Positions 32,434-40,580 of a DNA stretch of 64,000 nt are shown in pieces. The DNA is from Lacrimispora sp. 210928-DFI.3.58 (lineage in GTDB: Bacteria > Bacillota > Clostridia > Lachnospirales > Lachnospiraceae). Both the position numbers and the translations under genes were made by a program. The DNA lies in the NCBI RefSeq assembly GCF_020554865.1, contig NZ_JAJCIC010000007.1, positions 62,001-126,000 on the forward strand, given 5' to 3'. Position 1 is the stretch's first letter, and each line of letters begins with the position of its first letter. The notes beneath the pieces are model-generated. The model made no database searches. It was not told where the DNA came from and was given only the letters and a program-made list of their open reading frames with translations.

Positions 32434-32724
32434 CTAGTCGCAGTCAGATAACAGCGGAAGAATGGAATCCAGCTTTGCTTTCAGTACGCCCTCAAGAGCA
32501 GTAATACGCTCTAAGGTCGCCTGGACAGAGGTGTCAATGGCAATTAAGGTTTCAACATCGCTGTAGGTGGATACGACCTTGTTGATCTTTGCGCACTCTG
32601 CGTTTAAGATACAGGCAAGGGCATCTTCCTCATGGGCAATGGAGTTGGCAATGTCTAACAGTGTTGGGCAAGGGCAGCACCTGGGGCAGGGTTTCGGGCA
32701 GTTTGTATTTCTATCTTCCATCAT
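32434..32724 (-). CDS. Small Cys-rich N-terminal, helical protein of unknown function
   Basis: 96 residues: MMEDRNTNCPKPCPRCCPCP gives a compact cluster of five Cys with Pro, then a long helix (LLDIANSIAHEEDALACILN, ECAKINKVVS, ATLERITALEGVLKAKLDS). The start at 32724 has GGAG 6 bases before it; the frame upstream to 32811 has no signal. It is the first gene of a two-gene unit with the YmaF protein. In Clostridia, pairs of this kind are often spore-coat or spore-associated components; here this is a guess from composition. Confidence 0.68.
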   Translation of the reverse strand: MMEDRNTNCPKPCPRCCPCPTLLDIANSIAHEEDALACILNAECAKINKVVSTYSDVETLIAIDTSVQATLERITALEGVLKAKLDSILPLLSDCD

Positions 32725-32854
32725 ATTATGATCTCCTTTCGCATCTCTTTGTTGAGATAATAATAATATATGGACAAGAGGAAAAAGTGTGACAACCTGC
32801 CTGATGGGCATAATTTTGCCGCTGCTGGTCCATACTGTTTATGAGGTGATGAAT

Positions 32855-33055
32855 ATGCAGGGAAAGCAGGAATCAACAGAAAGCCTGGAGCGTCAGGCAC
32901 GCCAGGTGGAAACCTTTAACGACCACTGGCATAACGGCACATTTATGGGACCGAACACAGAACGGTACGAAAGCGGGAAGCCAGAGAACCAAAACCAGGC
33001 CCACAATTCCCGCCGGGAGGGCATGGGGCCAAATACGAAGAGAAAACCGGGTTGA
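32855..33055 (+). CDS. Small hydrophilic hypothetical protein
   Basis: 66 residues, MQGKQESTESLERQARQVET at the start, with two GPNT motifs (FMGPNTERYES, GMGPNTKRKPG) and many Gln, Asn and Arg. GAGGTGA lies 5 bases before the ATG; the frame upstream to 32789 lacks one. It diverges from the Cys-rich/YmaF pair and is closed by a clear terminator, which supports a real gene. I do not recognise the family; composition resembles small spore proteins. Confidence 0.55.
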   Translation: MQGKQESTESLERQARQVETFNDHWHNGTFMGPNTERYESGKPENQNQAHNSRREGMGPNTKRKPG

Positions 33056-33081
33056 GCAGAGAGCACTTCAGAGTGTCAGCA

Positions 33082-33118
33082 AAACGGCATCCGGATAACT
33101 GTGCCAGATGCCGTTTTT
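33082..33118 (+). terminator. Terminator after the small hydrophilic protein
   Basis: AAACGGCATC (33082-33091) and GATGCCGTTT (33107-33116) with TTTTTT at the end. Confidence 0.85.
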
Positions 33119-33133
33119 TGCTGTTATACAAAT

Positions 33134-33207
33134 AAAAACCGCACAGACACGTCATTTCACGTACCTGCGCGGTTCTGCTCAAAATGGAGCTGAGGGGGAT
33201 CGAACCC
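33134..33207 (-). repeat. Inverted second copy of the tmRNA 3' end plus its terminator
   Basis: Read on the minus strand this is GGGTTCGATCCCCCTCAGCTCC-like sequence followed by ATTTTGAGCAGAACCGCGC and the stem of the terminator. It matches 33815-33888 (end of the real tmRNA) with three or so differences over about 74 bases, in opposite orientation. It is the second attachment site of an element that once used ssrA. Confidence 0.85.
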
Positions 33208-33227
33208 ACTTAGAACCCGCGTAAATA

Positions 33228-33410
33228 CTAGGCTTTTCGGGTCTCGTGTGATACCTTTGAAAAATGCTTGTTGATTTTTCTTCTTTGCCTCGCAGATTCC
33301 AGATCAATTACATTGCGGTATACAGTTTTCATAACATTATCGCTGGCCCATCCCCCGCGCTGGAGGATATATTGATCTGGAACTCCAATGGCGTGCATAT
33401 CGGTAAATTT
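33228..33410 (-). pseudogene. Tyrosine-recombinase integrase remnant (C-terminal end)
   Basis: Minus strand, from an in-frame stop at 33411 to the natural stop at 33228: MHAIGVPDQYILQRGGWASD then NVMKTVYRNVIDLESARQRR and KINKHFSKV. This is the C-terminal end of a phage-type tyrosine recombinase (the GGWAS ... VYRNV segment, with Tyr in TVYRNV as the catalytic-region residue). Everything before it, including the Arg/His catalytic residues, is gone. It ends 21 bases before the tmRNA-derived att copy, as integrases of ssrA-targeting elements do. Confidence 0.8.
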
Positions 33411-33500
33411 TCAGCTCTTGACAGAAAGAAGGAAAGCTGTTAAGCTATAAAAGCGAATTGCTTCGTTGGCATACCAGATACACAGGATACGGACTATTCA

Positions 33501-33837
33501 GGGGTTGTACTGGTTTCGACGGGGGTCATGCAGCTGGTGAAGCTATCCCCATGCGATGGGTTAAATGGCAAAATTAAAAATAAACGCTAACGACGAATTA
33601 GCAATCGCTGCCTAATGGCAGCTGTCAGACTTAGAGCACCCACACTTTAAGACCCTGGCATCGATTATGTGGGAAACGACACATGCAAAGCTTTGAGCAT
33701 GCGGGCGTATCATGAAGCTACTAAAACCATCCGGGTGTTCTTTCTCTGATGGCGGAGGGAATGTCAAATAAAGGACTATGATAGTAGAAGAACAGGGAAT
33801 TGGTTTTCGGACAGGGGTTCGATTCCCCTCAGCTCCA
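33501..33837 (+). ncRNA. ssrA: tmRNA (ssrA)
   Basis: Starts GGGGTTGTACTGGTTTCGAC and ends GGTTCGATTCCCCTCAGCTC-CA; acceptor arms GGGGTTG and CAGCTCC pair, discriminator A, no encoded CCA. The reading frame for the tag starts at GCT 33586 and reads ANDELAIAA up to TAA 33613-33615, so the full tag with the charged Ala is AANDELAIAA. It rescues stalled ribosomes and marks the proteins for degradation. The 3' end is the attachment site described for the inverted copy upstream. Confidence 0.95.
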
Positions 33838-34009
33838 TTTTGAGCAGAACCGCGCAGGTACGTGAAATGACGTGTCTGCGCGGTTTTTTTTCGGTGAGCG
33901 CTTCCGTTCTGGCTGTTGCTGCCTGCTTATCACCGTCCGGCCATTTGCATATGTAGTAGCCAACTACACTTGCTCCAACGGAGACCATAAAAGAGATAAA
34001 TAATTCCAC
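33776..34009 (-). CDS. Small membrane protein ORF running antisense into tmRNA
   Basis: A GTG at 34009 preceded by GGAAGGAGGTGA starts VELFISFMVSVGASVVGYYI then CKWPDGDKQ: one membrane helix and a short basic tail, the form of the many 30-45-residue holin-like/type I toxin-like peptides in Clostridia. Here no stop occurs after the tail, so the frame runs on through the tmRNA terminator and 3' end to 33776 (77 codons). The strong ribosome binding site supports translation; the long tail may be a by-product of the rearrangement at this site. Confidence 0.45.
   Translation of the reverse strand: MELFISFMVSVGASVVGYYICKWPDGDKQAATARTEALTEKKPRRHVISRTCAVLLKMELRGIEPLSENQFPVLLLS
33848..33891 (+). terminator. 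tmRNA terminator
   Basis: AACCGCGCAG (33848-33857) and CTGCGCGGTT (33876-33885) plus TTTTTTT. A near-identical stem is found inverted at 33134-33175. Confidence 0.9.
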
Positions 34010-34256
34010 TGGCTCACCTCCTTCCGCTGGAAAGAGTCGGCAGCACTTCATCATGGCACAGTAATCATGCTATTTCTGCCATTTTCGCCCTATTGCGATA
34101 TCGTTGTAAACATTGAAACATTGAGTAAACATGAAAACTTACCGAAAGAATTGTAAATAAACTTGTAATGAATCGTAAACGGATACTTAAGAGAAAAGAA
34201 ATACCATTTCTTCATTTTTCTGGTAGGATAGAGACAGAAAGAAAAAGGGAGGAACA

Positions 34257-35048
34257 ATGATGAGATATGCAGAAAATGAAAAACGGATGAAGCAGCTCTT
34301 ACGAGCAGGAGTGGCGACGGCGGCTGCAGCGGCAGTCCTGGGACTGGCTGGCTGCAGTTCCAGCGTGCAGATGCCGGATACCATTAAGATACAGAATGCG
34401 GAGGGCTCTCATGTTATCACAGTCACAGGCAGGGAGGAGGTCAAGGTGGTGCCGGATATGGCGCAGATCGAGTACGGTATCTACACTCAGGCAGATACGG
34501 CAGCAGCCTGTCAGGAGCAAAATGGCAAGGACTTAGAGCAGGCCATTGAGACCTTAAAGGGCCTGGGAGTGGCGGAAAACTCCATCCAGACCTCATCCTA
34601 TGGCATGAACCCGATCTACAACTGGGATTCCGGGAGACAGGAGATCACAGGATATGAGATGAATACACAGATCACCGTATCGGATATCCCGGTGGGAGAC
34701 TTAGGAGGGATCCTTTCCCAGTCCGTGGCAGCCGGGGTGAACCAGATCAGCTCTGTCAGCTATTTTTCCAGCAGCTATGATGAAAGCTACCAGGAAGCCT
34801 TAAAGGGAGCCATGGCGGTTGCCGAGGCAAAGGCACAGGCACTGGCGGAAGCCGGGGGCATGTCAGTGGCAGGGGTTTCCAGCATCCAGGAATTTGGCTA
34901 CAATCCCTACACAAGATACTCTGGCTATAATTCTCTTACTGCGGGAAAACGCATGGCTTTAGAGAGCGCAGCTGCCGCAGATATGGCTGTGATGCCAGGT
35001 GAGGTCAGCGTGGAGGCCCAGGTGACAGTGGATTTCGAGATCCAGTAG
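34257..35048 (+). CDS. SIMPL domain (DUF541) lipoprotein
   Basis: 263 residues. After an N-terminal signal the lipobox GLAGC gives a lipidated Cys at about 33. The rest is a SIMPL/DUF541 domain, opening with the typical HVITVTGREEVKVVPDMAQI (about 48-67) and containing NSIQTSSYGMNPIYNW (about 105-120) and EAKAQALAEAGGMSVAGVSS (about 193-212). SIMPL proteins form oligomeric rings on the envelope in several bacteria; the biological role is unclear. Two adjacent ATG codons (34257, 34260) share an AGGGAGG site; the second has better spacing. Confidence 0.88.
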   Translation: MMRYAENEKRMKQLLRAGVATAAAAAVLGLAGCSSSVQMPDTIKIQNAEGSHVITVTGREEVKVVPDMAQIEYGIYTQADTAAACQEQNGKDLEQAIETLKGLGVAENSIQTSSYGMNPIYNWDSGRQEITGYEMNTQITVSDIPVGDLGGILSQSVAAGVNQISSVSYFSSSYDESYQEALKGAMAVAEAKAQALAEAGGMSVAGVSSIQEFGYNPYTRYSGYNSLTAGKRMALESAAAADMAVMPGEVSVEAQVTVDFEIQ

Positions 35049-35056
35049 GAAAAAAG

Positions 35057-35084
35057 GAGAGTTGTCCGCGGACAGCTCTCTTTT
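35057..35084 (+). terminator. Terminator after the SIMPL gene
   Basis: GAGAGTTGTCC (35057-35067) and GGACAGCTCTC (35070-35080), followed by TTTT. Confidence 0.85.
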
Positions 35085-35173
35085 CATGTCAGGAGGATTT
35101 ATTTGTGCTTGCCCATCCGGACTTTCAATGGTAATCTATATAGCGTGAATATACGATTGGAGGTTTAGCAAGA

Positions 35174-36571
35174 ATGAAAGACAATGTGACAGGGGGAAAT
35201 CCGGGCCAGGGAGGGACAGGCCGCGGCAGCTTTTCGGGGAGGATGGGATACGTCCTGGCTGTTGCGGGATCCGCAGTTGGGCTTGGAAATATCTGGAGAT
35301 TCCCTTATCTGGCAGCAAAATACGGAGGGGGTATTTTTTTGCTCATTTATCTGATATTGATGCTCACCTTTGGGTATGCGCTCATTCTATCTGAGACAGC
35401 CATTGGACGTATGACGGGAAAAAGCCCTGTGGGTGCTTTTTCCGCCTTTGGCAATAAGGGCTGGATGAAGTTTGGAGGCTGGGTAAATGCAGTGATCCCC
35501 ATGCTGATCGTGCCCTACTATTGCGTCATCGGGGGATGGGTCGCCAAATACCTGTTTGAATACCTTATTGGGAATTCGGTGCAGCTGGCAGCAGATAATT
35601 ATTTTGGAGGCTTTATTTCCAACTCAGGATCCGCGGAGATATGGTTCTTTTTATTTGTATTTGCTGTATTCTGTGTAGTGGCTGCCGGAGTGAAGCACGG
35701 GGTGGAGCTGGTGTCGAAGGTGATGATGCCCTTGCTTGTGATCCTTGCCGTCTTTGTGGCAGCCTACTCTGTCACCCGTCCGGGGGCAGTGGGCGGCATC
35801 ACCTATCTCTTTATCCCGAACCTGAAAAATTTTTCTATCATGACAGTAGTTGCAGCCATGGGGCAGATGTTCTACTCCCTGTCCATTGCCATGGGAGTTC
35901 TGTATACCTATGGCTCTTACCTGAGTAAGGATACGGACATTGAGAAGACAACCTCCCAGCTGGAATTATTTGATACGGCCATTGCGCTGCTGGCAGGACT
36001 CATGATCATCCCGGCGGTGTTTGCATTTTCGGGCGGAGATCCGGGGATGCTGAAGGCAGGACCGTCCCTGATGTTCATCACTATCCCAAAGGTATTTGAG
36101 AGCATGGGGATGGGGAATCTGGTAGGCGGGGTATTTTTCCTCATGGTAATGTTTGCTGCCCTTACCAGCGCCATATCCCTGATGGAGACCAGTGTCTCCA
36201 CGATCCAGGATGAGACAGGCCTGGGAAGGACAGCCTGCTGCATCCTGATGTTTGTGTTTATGCTCCTTTTGGGAACGGCAAGCGTATTGGGAGGTGGAGT
36301 TTGGAGCTTTATAAGCATTCTGGGCATGTCCATCCTGGATTTCTTTGATTTTCTGACAAATTCCGTGATGATGCCTATTGCGGCATTGTGCACCTGTATC
36401 CTGGTAGTGAAGGTAGTAGGGAGGGAGCGGATCGCAGAGGAGATTAAGAGCGCGTCTGCATTTAAGCGCCAGAGCCTTTATAATTTCGTTGTAAAGTATC
36501 TTGCCCCTGTATGCCTCGTGATCATTTTGACAAGCTCCATTGCAAATGTGTTTGGCTGGATCCAAATGTAG
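35174..36571 (+). CDS. Sodium-dependent transporter of the NSS (SNF) family
   Basis: 465 residues with 11-12 hydrophobic helices. The first carries the unwound Na+/substrate site typical of the family, YVLAVAGSAVGLGNIWRFPY (about 26-45), and the N-terminus is a Gly-rich cytosolic tail. It would import an amino acid or similar compound with sodium. TM6 region and ELFDTAIALLAGLMIIPAVF (about 263-282) are conserved. A 12th-helix-less form is usual in bacterial NSS proteins. GGAGG lies 10 bases before the ATG. It appears to be a single-gene transcript. Confidence 0.88.
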   Translation: MKDNVTGGNPGQGGTGRGSFSGRMGYVLAVAGSAVGLGNIWRFPYLAAKYGGGIFLLIYLILMLTFGYALILSETAIGRMTGKSPVGAFSAFGNKGWMKFGGWVNAVIPMLIVPYYCVIGGWVAKYLFEYLIGNSVQLAADNYFGGFISNSGSAEIWFFLFVFAVFCVVAAGVKHGVELVSKVMMPLLVILAVFVAAYSVTRPGAVGGITYLFIPNLKNFSIMTVVAAMGQMFYSLSIAMGVLYTYGSYLSKDTDIEKTTSQLELFDTAIALLAGLMIIPAVFAFSGGDPGMLKAGPSLMFITIPKVFESMGMGNLVGGVFFLMVMFAALTSAISLMETSVSTIQDETGLGRTACCILMFVFMLLLGTASVLGGGVWSFISILGMSILDFFDFLTNSVMMPIAALCTCILVVKVVGRERIAEEIKSASAFKRQSLYNFVVKYLAPVCLVIILTSSIANVFGWIQM

Positions 36572-36619
36572 CGCTCCGGGCCAGGGGGGCTTCCTACGTA
36601 TAAAAACGTGAAAACCATC

Positions 36620-36648
36620 TTGACGGACAGCTTCTTACGTGGTACGAT
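36620..36648 (+). promoter_or_regulatory. Promoter of the first nrdD
   Basis: TTGACG (36620-36625), 17-base spacer, TACGAT (36643-36648). The start of transcription would be near 36655, directly before the NrdR-like boxes. Confidence 0.7.
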
Positions 36649-36660
36649 AACATACATCGA

Positions 36661-36708
36661 TTGGTATATCATGTGTCTGAGAAAATATAAAAACACAATA
36701 TATTGTAT
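36661..36708. promoter_or_regulatory. NrdR-box pair upstream of nrdD
   Basis: A near-consensus NrdR box ACACAATATATTGTAT at 36693-36708 and a degenerate partner TTGGTATATCATGTGT at 36661-36676 (good in its 3' half); centres are 32 bp apart, three helical turns as NrdR requires. They lie just downstream of the promoter, so NrdR with ATP/dATP would repress the gene. nrdR itself is not in the window. Confidence 0.7.
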
Positions 36709-36741
36709 CTTATGGGAGAATAAAGCAAGAGAGGTAGAAGG

Positions 36742-38874
36742 ATGAAGTGTTCTGAGATAAAGGTGGTAAAGAAGGACGGGACAAAAGAGGAGTTCAATGT
36801 CCAGAAGGTTGTGGCGGCGATCAGCAAGTCGGCCAACCGTGCTATGATAACATTTTCCAATGCGGAAATCAAGTTCATCTGTGAATTTGTGGAGGAAAAG
36901 GCGGAGAGTATGGAGCAGCCCTTTATCCCCATTGCACAGATGCACAATATTGTGGAGGGAGCCTTAGAGAGAGTGAATCCTGCAGTGGCAAAGAGCTACC
37001 GCGATTACCGCAACTACAAGCAGGATTTTGTGCAGATGCTGGATGATGTATACAAGAAGAGCCAGTCTATCATGTACATTGGGGACAAGGAGAACAGCAA
37101 TACAGACAGCGCTCTGGTATCCACAAAGCGCAGCCTGATCTTTAATGAGTTAAATAAGTCCCTGTACCAGAAGTTCTTCATGACAGTGGAGGAGCTCCAG
37201 GCCTGCCGCGAGGGCTACATTTATATCCACGATATGTCCGCCAGAAGGGATACCATGAACTGCTGCCTGTTTGATGTAAAGACCGTCCTCACAGGAGGTT
37301 TTGAGATGGGAAATCTCTGGTACAATGAGCCGAAGACCCTGGACGTGGCCTTTGACGTTATCGGAGACATCGTGCTCAGCGCAGCCAGCCAGCAGTACGG
37401 CGGCTTTACGGTTCCAAGCGTGGAGGAGATCCTTGCCCCCTATGCAGAGAAATCCTACGCGAAATACATTGACAAATATATGGACCTTGGCCTGCCAAGG
37501 GAAAAGGCCCAGGAGGTGGCCTGGAAGGACGTACAGAGGGACATGGAGCAGGGCTTCCAGGGCTGGGAGTACAAGTTTAACTCTGTGTCCTCCAGCCGCG
37601 GCGATTATCCCTTTATCACCATGACTGCCGGTACGGGCACCAGCCGCTTTGCGAAAATGGCCACGATCACCATGCTGAATGTCCGCAAGGGCGGAGAAGG
37701 AAAGAAGGGCCACAAGCGCCCTGTACTCTTCCCGAAGATCGTGTTCCTCTATGATGAGAAGCTCCACGGGCCGGGAGGAGAGCTGGAGGACGTGTTTGAG
37801 GCCGGCCTGGACTGCTCCAGCAAGACCATGTATCCTGACTGGCTTTCCCTGACAGGAAAGGGCTACATTGCCAGCATGTACAAGCGCTACGGCAAGATCA
37901 TCTCCCCGATGGGCTGCCGCGCCTTTTTGTCTCCCTGGTATGAGAGAGGCGGCATGTATCCTGCAGATGACAAGGACACCCCTGTATTCGTGGGACGCTT
38001 CAACATCGGCGTGGTGAGCCTTCACCTGCCAATGATCCTGGCCAAGGCCAGACAGGAGAGCCGTGATTTTTATGAGGTTCTGGACTATTATCTGGAGCTC
38101 ATCCGCAAGATCCACATCAGGACATACGCCTACCTGGGCGAGATGAAGGCCTCCACCAACCCGCTGGCTTACTGCGAGGGCGGCTTCTACGGCGGCCACC
38201 TGGGTCTTCACGACAAGATCAAGCCTCTGTTAAAGACAGCCACGGCCTCCTTCGGCATCACTGCATTTAACGAGCTGCAGGAGCTTTACAATAAAAAGTC
38301 CCTGGTTCAGGACGGAAAGTTTGCCCTGGAGGTCCTGGAGCATATCAATAAGAAGATCGAGCAGTTCAAAGAGGAGGACGGCAACCTGTACGCCATCTAT
38401 GCCACACCGGCGGAGAATCTCTGCGGCCTCCAGGTAAAGCAGTTCCGCAAGAAGTACGGCATCGTGGAAAATGTGTCCGACAGGGAATATGTGAGCAACG
38501 GCTTCCACTGCCATGTGACAGAGGATATCACCCCGATCCAGAAGCAGGATCTGGAATACCGCTTCTGGGAGCTCTCTAACGGCGGCAAGATCCAGTACGT
38601 AAAATACCCCATCAGCTATAACAAGGAGGCGATCCGCACCCTGGTGCGCCGCGCCATGAAGATGGGCTTCTATGAGGGCGTGAACCTGTCCCTGGCCTAC
38701 TGCGACGACTGCGGCCACGAGGAGCTGGAGATGGACGTATGCCCTGTGTGCGGCAGCAAGAACCTGACAAAGATCGAGCGCATGAACGGGTACTTAAGCT
38801 ATTCCCGCGTAAAGGGAGATACCAGGCTCAATGAGGCAAAGATGGCGGAGATCGCTGAGAGAAAGAGCATGTAA
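36742..38874 (+). CDS. nrdD: Anaerobic ribonucleoside-triphosphate reductase (class III NrdD)
   Basis: 710 residues. An N-terminal ATP-cone (KVVKKDGTKEEFNVQKVVAA, about 7-26) senses ATP/dATP. The catalytic barrel follows (YIYIHDMSARRDTMNCCLFD, about 157-176). Near the C-terminus the zinc-binding Cys set CDDCGHEELEMDVCPVCGSK (about 654-673) precedes the glycyl-radical loop ERMNGYLSYSRVKGDTRLNE, where the Gly in NGYLS would hold the radical made by NrdG. It reduces NTPs to dNTPs without oxygen. It differs clearly from the second NrdD of the window at 45119 in length and in lacking a C-terminal redoxin. Its activase gene nrdG is at 41518, not adjacent. Confidence 0.93.
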   Translation: MKCSEIKVVKKDGTKEEFNVQKVVAAISKSANRAMITFSNAEIKFICEFVEEKAESMEQPFIPIAQMHNIVEGALERVNPAVAKSYRDYRNYKQDFVQMLDDVYKKSQSIMYIGDKENSNTDSALVSTKRSLIFNELNKSLYQKFFMTVEELQACREGYIYIHDMSARRDTMNCCLFDVKTVLTGGFEMGNLWYNEPKTLDVAFDVIGDIVLSAASQQYGGFTVPSVEEILAPYAEKSYAKYIDKYMDLGLPREKAQEVAWKDVQRDMEQGFQGWEYKFNSVSSSRGDYPFITMTAGTGTSRFAKMATITMLNVRKGGEGKKGHKRPVLFPKIVFLYDEKLHGPGGELEDVFEAGLDCSSKTMYPDWLSLTGKGYIASMYKRYGKIISPMGCRAFLSPWYERGGMYPADDKDTPVFVGRFNIGVVSLHLPMILAKARQESRDFYEVLDYYLELIRKIHIRTYAYLGEMKASTNPLAYCEGGFYGGHLGLHDKIKPLLKTATASFGITAFNELQELYNKKSLVQDGKFALEVLEHINKKIEQFKEEDGNLYAIYATPAENLCGLQVKQFRKKYGIVENVSDREYVSNGFHCHVTEDITPIQKQDLEYRFWELSNGGKIQYVKYPISYNKEAIRTLVRRAMKMGFYEGVNLSLAYCDDCGHEELEMDVCPVCGSKNLTKIERMNGYLSYSRVKGDTRLNEAKMAEIAERKSM

Positions 38875-38922
38875 GAGCGTCATAAAAGAAATCATAGAAA
38901 AAGGATCACCGATGAAAAAAGA

Positions 38923-38965
38923 AAACCCGGCCCGAGGCGGCAAAAAAGCCGTCCCGGCCGGGTTT
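38923..38965. terminator. Bidirectional terminator after nrdD
   Basis: AAACCCGGCC (38923-38932) and GGCCGGGTTT (38956-38965) with an inner GGCGGC-like stem and A-run on the 5' side. It lies between the convergent nrdD and aldo/keto reductase genes. Confidence 0.8.
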
Positions 38966-38992
38966 GACGTTTTAGTTCCGTTTACCGGCTTT

Positions 38993-39994
38993 TTAAGGAT
39001 TCACGCGTCTGGCAATGGCGCTGTCCGCGTCCGCCTTCATCCGCAGGAAATCCTCCCGGCTTAATGGAATATCCAAGGACCTGCCTGTATCCTCGATCTG
39101 GGACAGCTTCCTTGCGCCGCAGAGTACGTGGATATTGGGGGACAGCATGGAATTCCACTTGATGCAGAGATTTGCCAGGGTGCAGCCATACTTCTCCGTC
39201 AGATCCTTCCAGCCTGCCAGCATTTCATTGGCAATGGCGATGTTTTCAGGCAGCCACCACAGCTTTCCTTCCCGTACCTCGCCGGGCTTTGCCACGTAGT
39301 TGTTGGAAGCCTTTCCGGCCAGAAGTCCCTGTTCAATGGGAGAGTAGGTCTGGAGAGAGATACCGTGTTCCTCACAGAAGGGCAGAAGCTCTGCTTCCGG
39401 GCGTCTGTCCAGAATACTCAGCTTTTCCTGGATCACATCCAGCTGGCCTGCTGCCGCATAATCGGCTAGGGTCCGGAGATCGACATTGCTGGCGCCAATG
39501 GCACGGATCTTTCCTTCTTCCTTCATTTTCAGAAGCTCGCCCATGGTATCGGCGATGGGAACAAGGCCATAGGTTTTGCACTGCCAATGGGTGTAGTAAA
39601 CATCAATGTAGTCTGTGCCAAGAGCCTTTAAGCTCATCTCCAGATCTCTCCGGACAGCCTTTGGGGACAGGTCCCTGTATACCATGTGGCCATCCCTGGA
39701 AAAATGGAATTCTCCCTTTTCCTCATACCACTGGAGGACGCATTTTGTGGAGATCACCACCTTGTCACGGGGGATCTCCTTTAAGGCCATTCCAACGACC
39801 TCTTCGCTGTGTCCGAAGCCGTATACCCTGGCTGTATCGATCCAGTTGATCCCCATGTCCACAGCCTTGTGTATGGTTTCTACAGACATGCGGTCGTCAT
39901 TCTCTCCCCACCATGTACCGCCGCCAATGGCCCAGCAGCCGAGGCCGATAGCGCTTGTTTTGATCCCTGACTTTCCGATCTCTCTGATTTCCAT
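38993..39994 (-). CDS. Aldo/keto reductase
   Basis: 333 residues with the (beta/alpha)8 aldo/keto reductase fold: MEIREIGKSGIKTSAIGLGC start, catalytic Asp and Tyr in DTARVYGFGHSEE (about 53-65), Lys in VVISTKCVLQW and His in YYTHWQCKTYG. NAD(P)H-binding residues follow at the C-terminus (NIHVLCGARKLSQIEDTG). It would reduce a sugar-like or other aldehyde/ketone; the substrate is not predictable. It is transcribed towards nrdD and separate from it. Confidence 0.88.
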   Translation of the reverse strand: MEIREIGKSGIKTSAIGLGCWAIGGGTWWGENDDRMSVETIHKAVDMGINWIDTARVYGFGHSEEVVGMALKEIPRDKVVISTKCVLQWYEEKGEFHFSRDGHMVYRDLSPKAVRRDLEMSLKALGTDYIDVYYTHWQCKTYGLVPIADTMGELLKMKEEGKIRAIGASNVDLRTLADYAAAGQLDVIQEKLSILDRRPEAELLPFCEEHGISLQTYSPIEQGLLAGKASNNYVAKPGEVREGKLWWLPENIAIANEMLAGWKDLTEKYGCTLANLCIKWNSMLSPNIHVLCGARKLSQIEDTGRSLDIPLSREDFLRMKADADSAIARRVNP

Positions 39995-40052
39995 TATGAT
40001 ACCTCCATAGCAACATTTTACAGGCTCATCATAACCAAATCACGGGTGCTTG

Positions 40053-40382
40053 TCAATCTCTGGCAGGATCCTTCGCTGAAAGCCCTTCCATATAGGCCTC
40101 TGCCCGGAGCTTGCCTGCCTGATCCAGGTGGTCGAACAGATCTAAAATGCGCTTCTGGTGTTCGCTTAAGGTCACTTGAATGCCGTCTGTGCTGTAGAAC
40201 TGGGCCATGGTGATCCCCATGACATCGCATATCCGCCGTATCGTGGGAATGCTGGGCGTGGTGGTGCGGCGGAACAGGTTCCCGATGTTGTTGGGAGATG
40301 TTTCCATTTCAACCGCAAGGTGATAATGGCTCCAGCCACGTTCCCTGCAAAGCTCCTCTATGCGTTCCAGCTCAAAACTCAT
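40053..40382 (-). CDS. XRE-family helix-turn-helix regulator
   Basis: 109 residues. The N-terminal helix-turn-helix is ELCRERGWSHYHLAVEMETS then PNNIGNLFRRTTTPSIPTIR; the C-terminal half is helical (LSEHQKRILDLFDHLDQAGK) and may dimerise. The start at 40382 follows GGTGGTGAG; the frame upstream to 40421 has no signal. Its target is unknown; it lies upstream of the aldo/keto reductase on the same strand, 59 bases away. Confidence 0.8.
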   Translation of the reverse strand: MSFELERIEELCRERGWSHYHLAVEMETSPNNIGNLFRRTTTPSIPTIRRICDVMGITMAQFYSTDGIQVTLSEHQKRILDLFDHLDQAGKLRAEAYMEGLSAKDPARD

Positions 40383-40580
40383 GTTCTCACCACCAATACC
40401 CAAACATACAACATGTTTCACAGAATCTTTGTATTATTGTATCCTAGTACCGGGAAAAACATTAGGCTGAAAAGAAGTACAGAATGTATACACTATAAAG
40501 TGAATAAAGGGAAAAACAAAATAGCCAGACAGCTGTATTGGCGGCAGAAAGCCTTAAAGGAGAGCAGTTAAAAGAGCGGC

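Noticed and set aside
33186..33207. tRNA-like T-arm sequence considered as a second tRNA or tmRNA
   Set aside because: Only the T arm and acceptor 3' half exist; the rest is integrase and foreign sequence, so it is an attachment-site fragment.
37150..38211. 353-codon open frame on the minus strand inside nrdD
   Set aside because: The opposite strand encodes the conserved NrdD barrel; the frame is a by-product of codon usage.
38831..39064. 77-codon ORF after nrdD
   Set aside because: It spans the nrdD end, a bidirectional terminator and the antisense of the aldo/keto reductase end; no conserved protein is visible.
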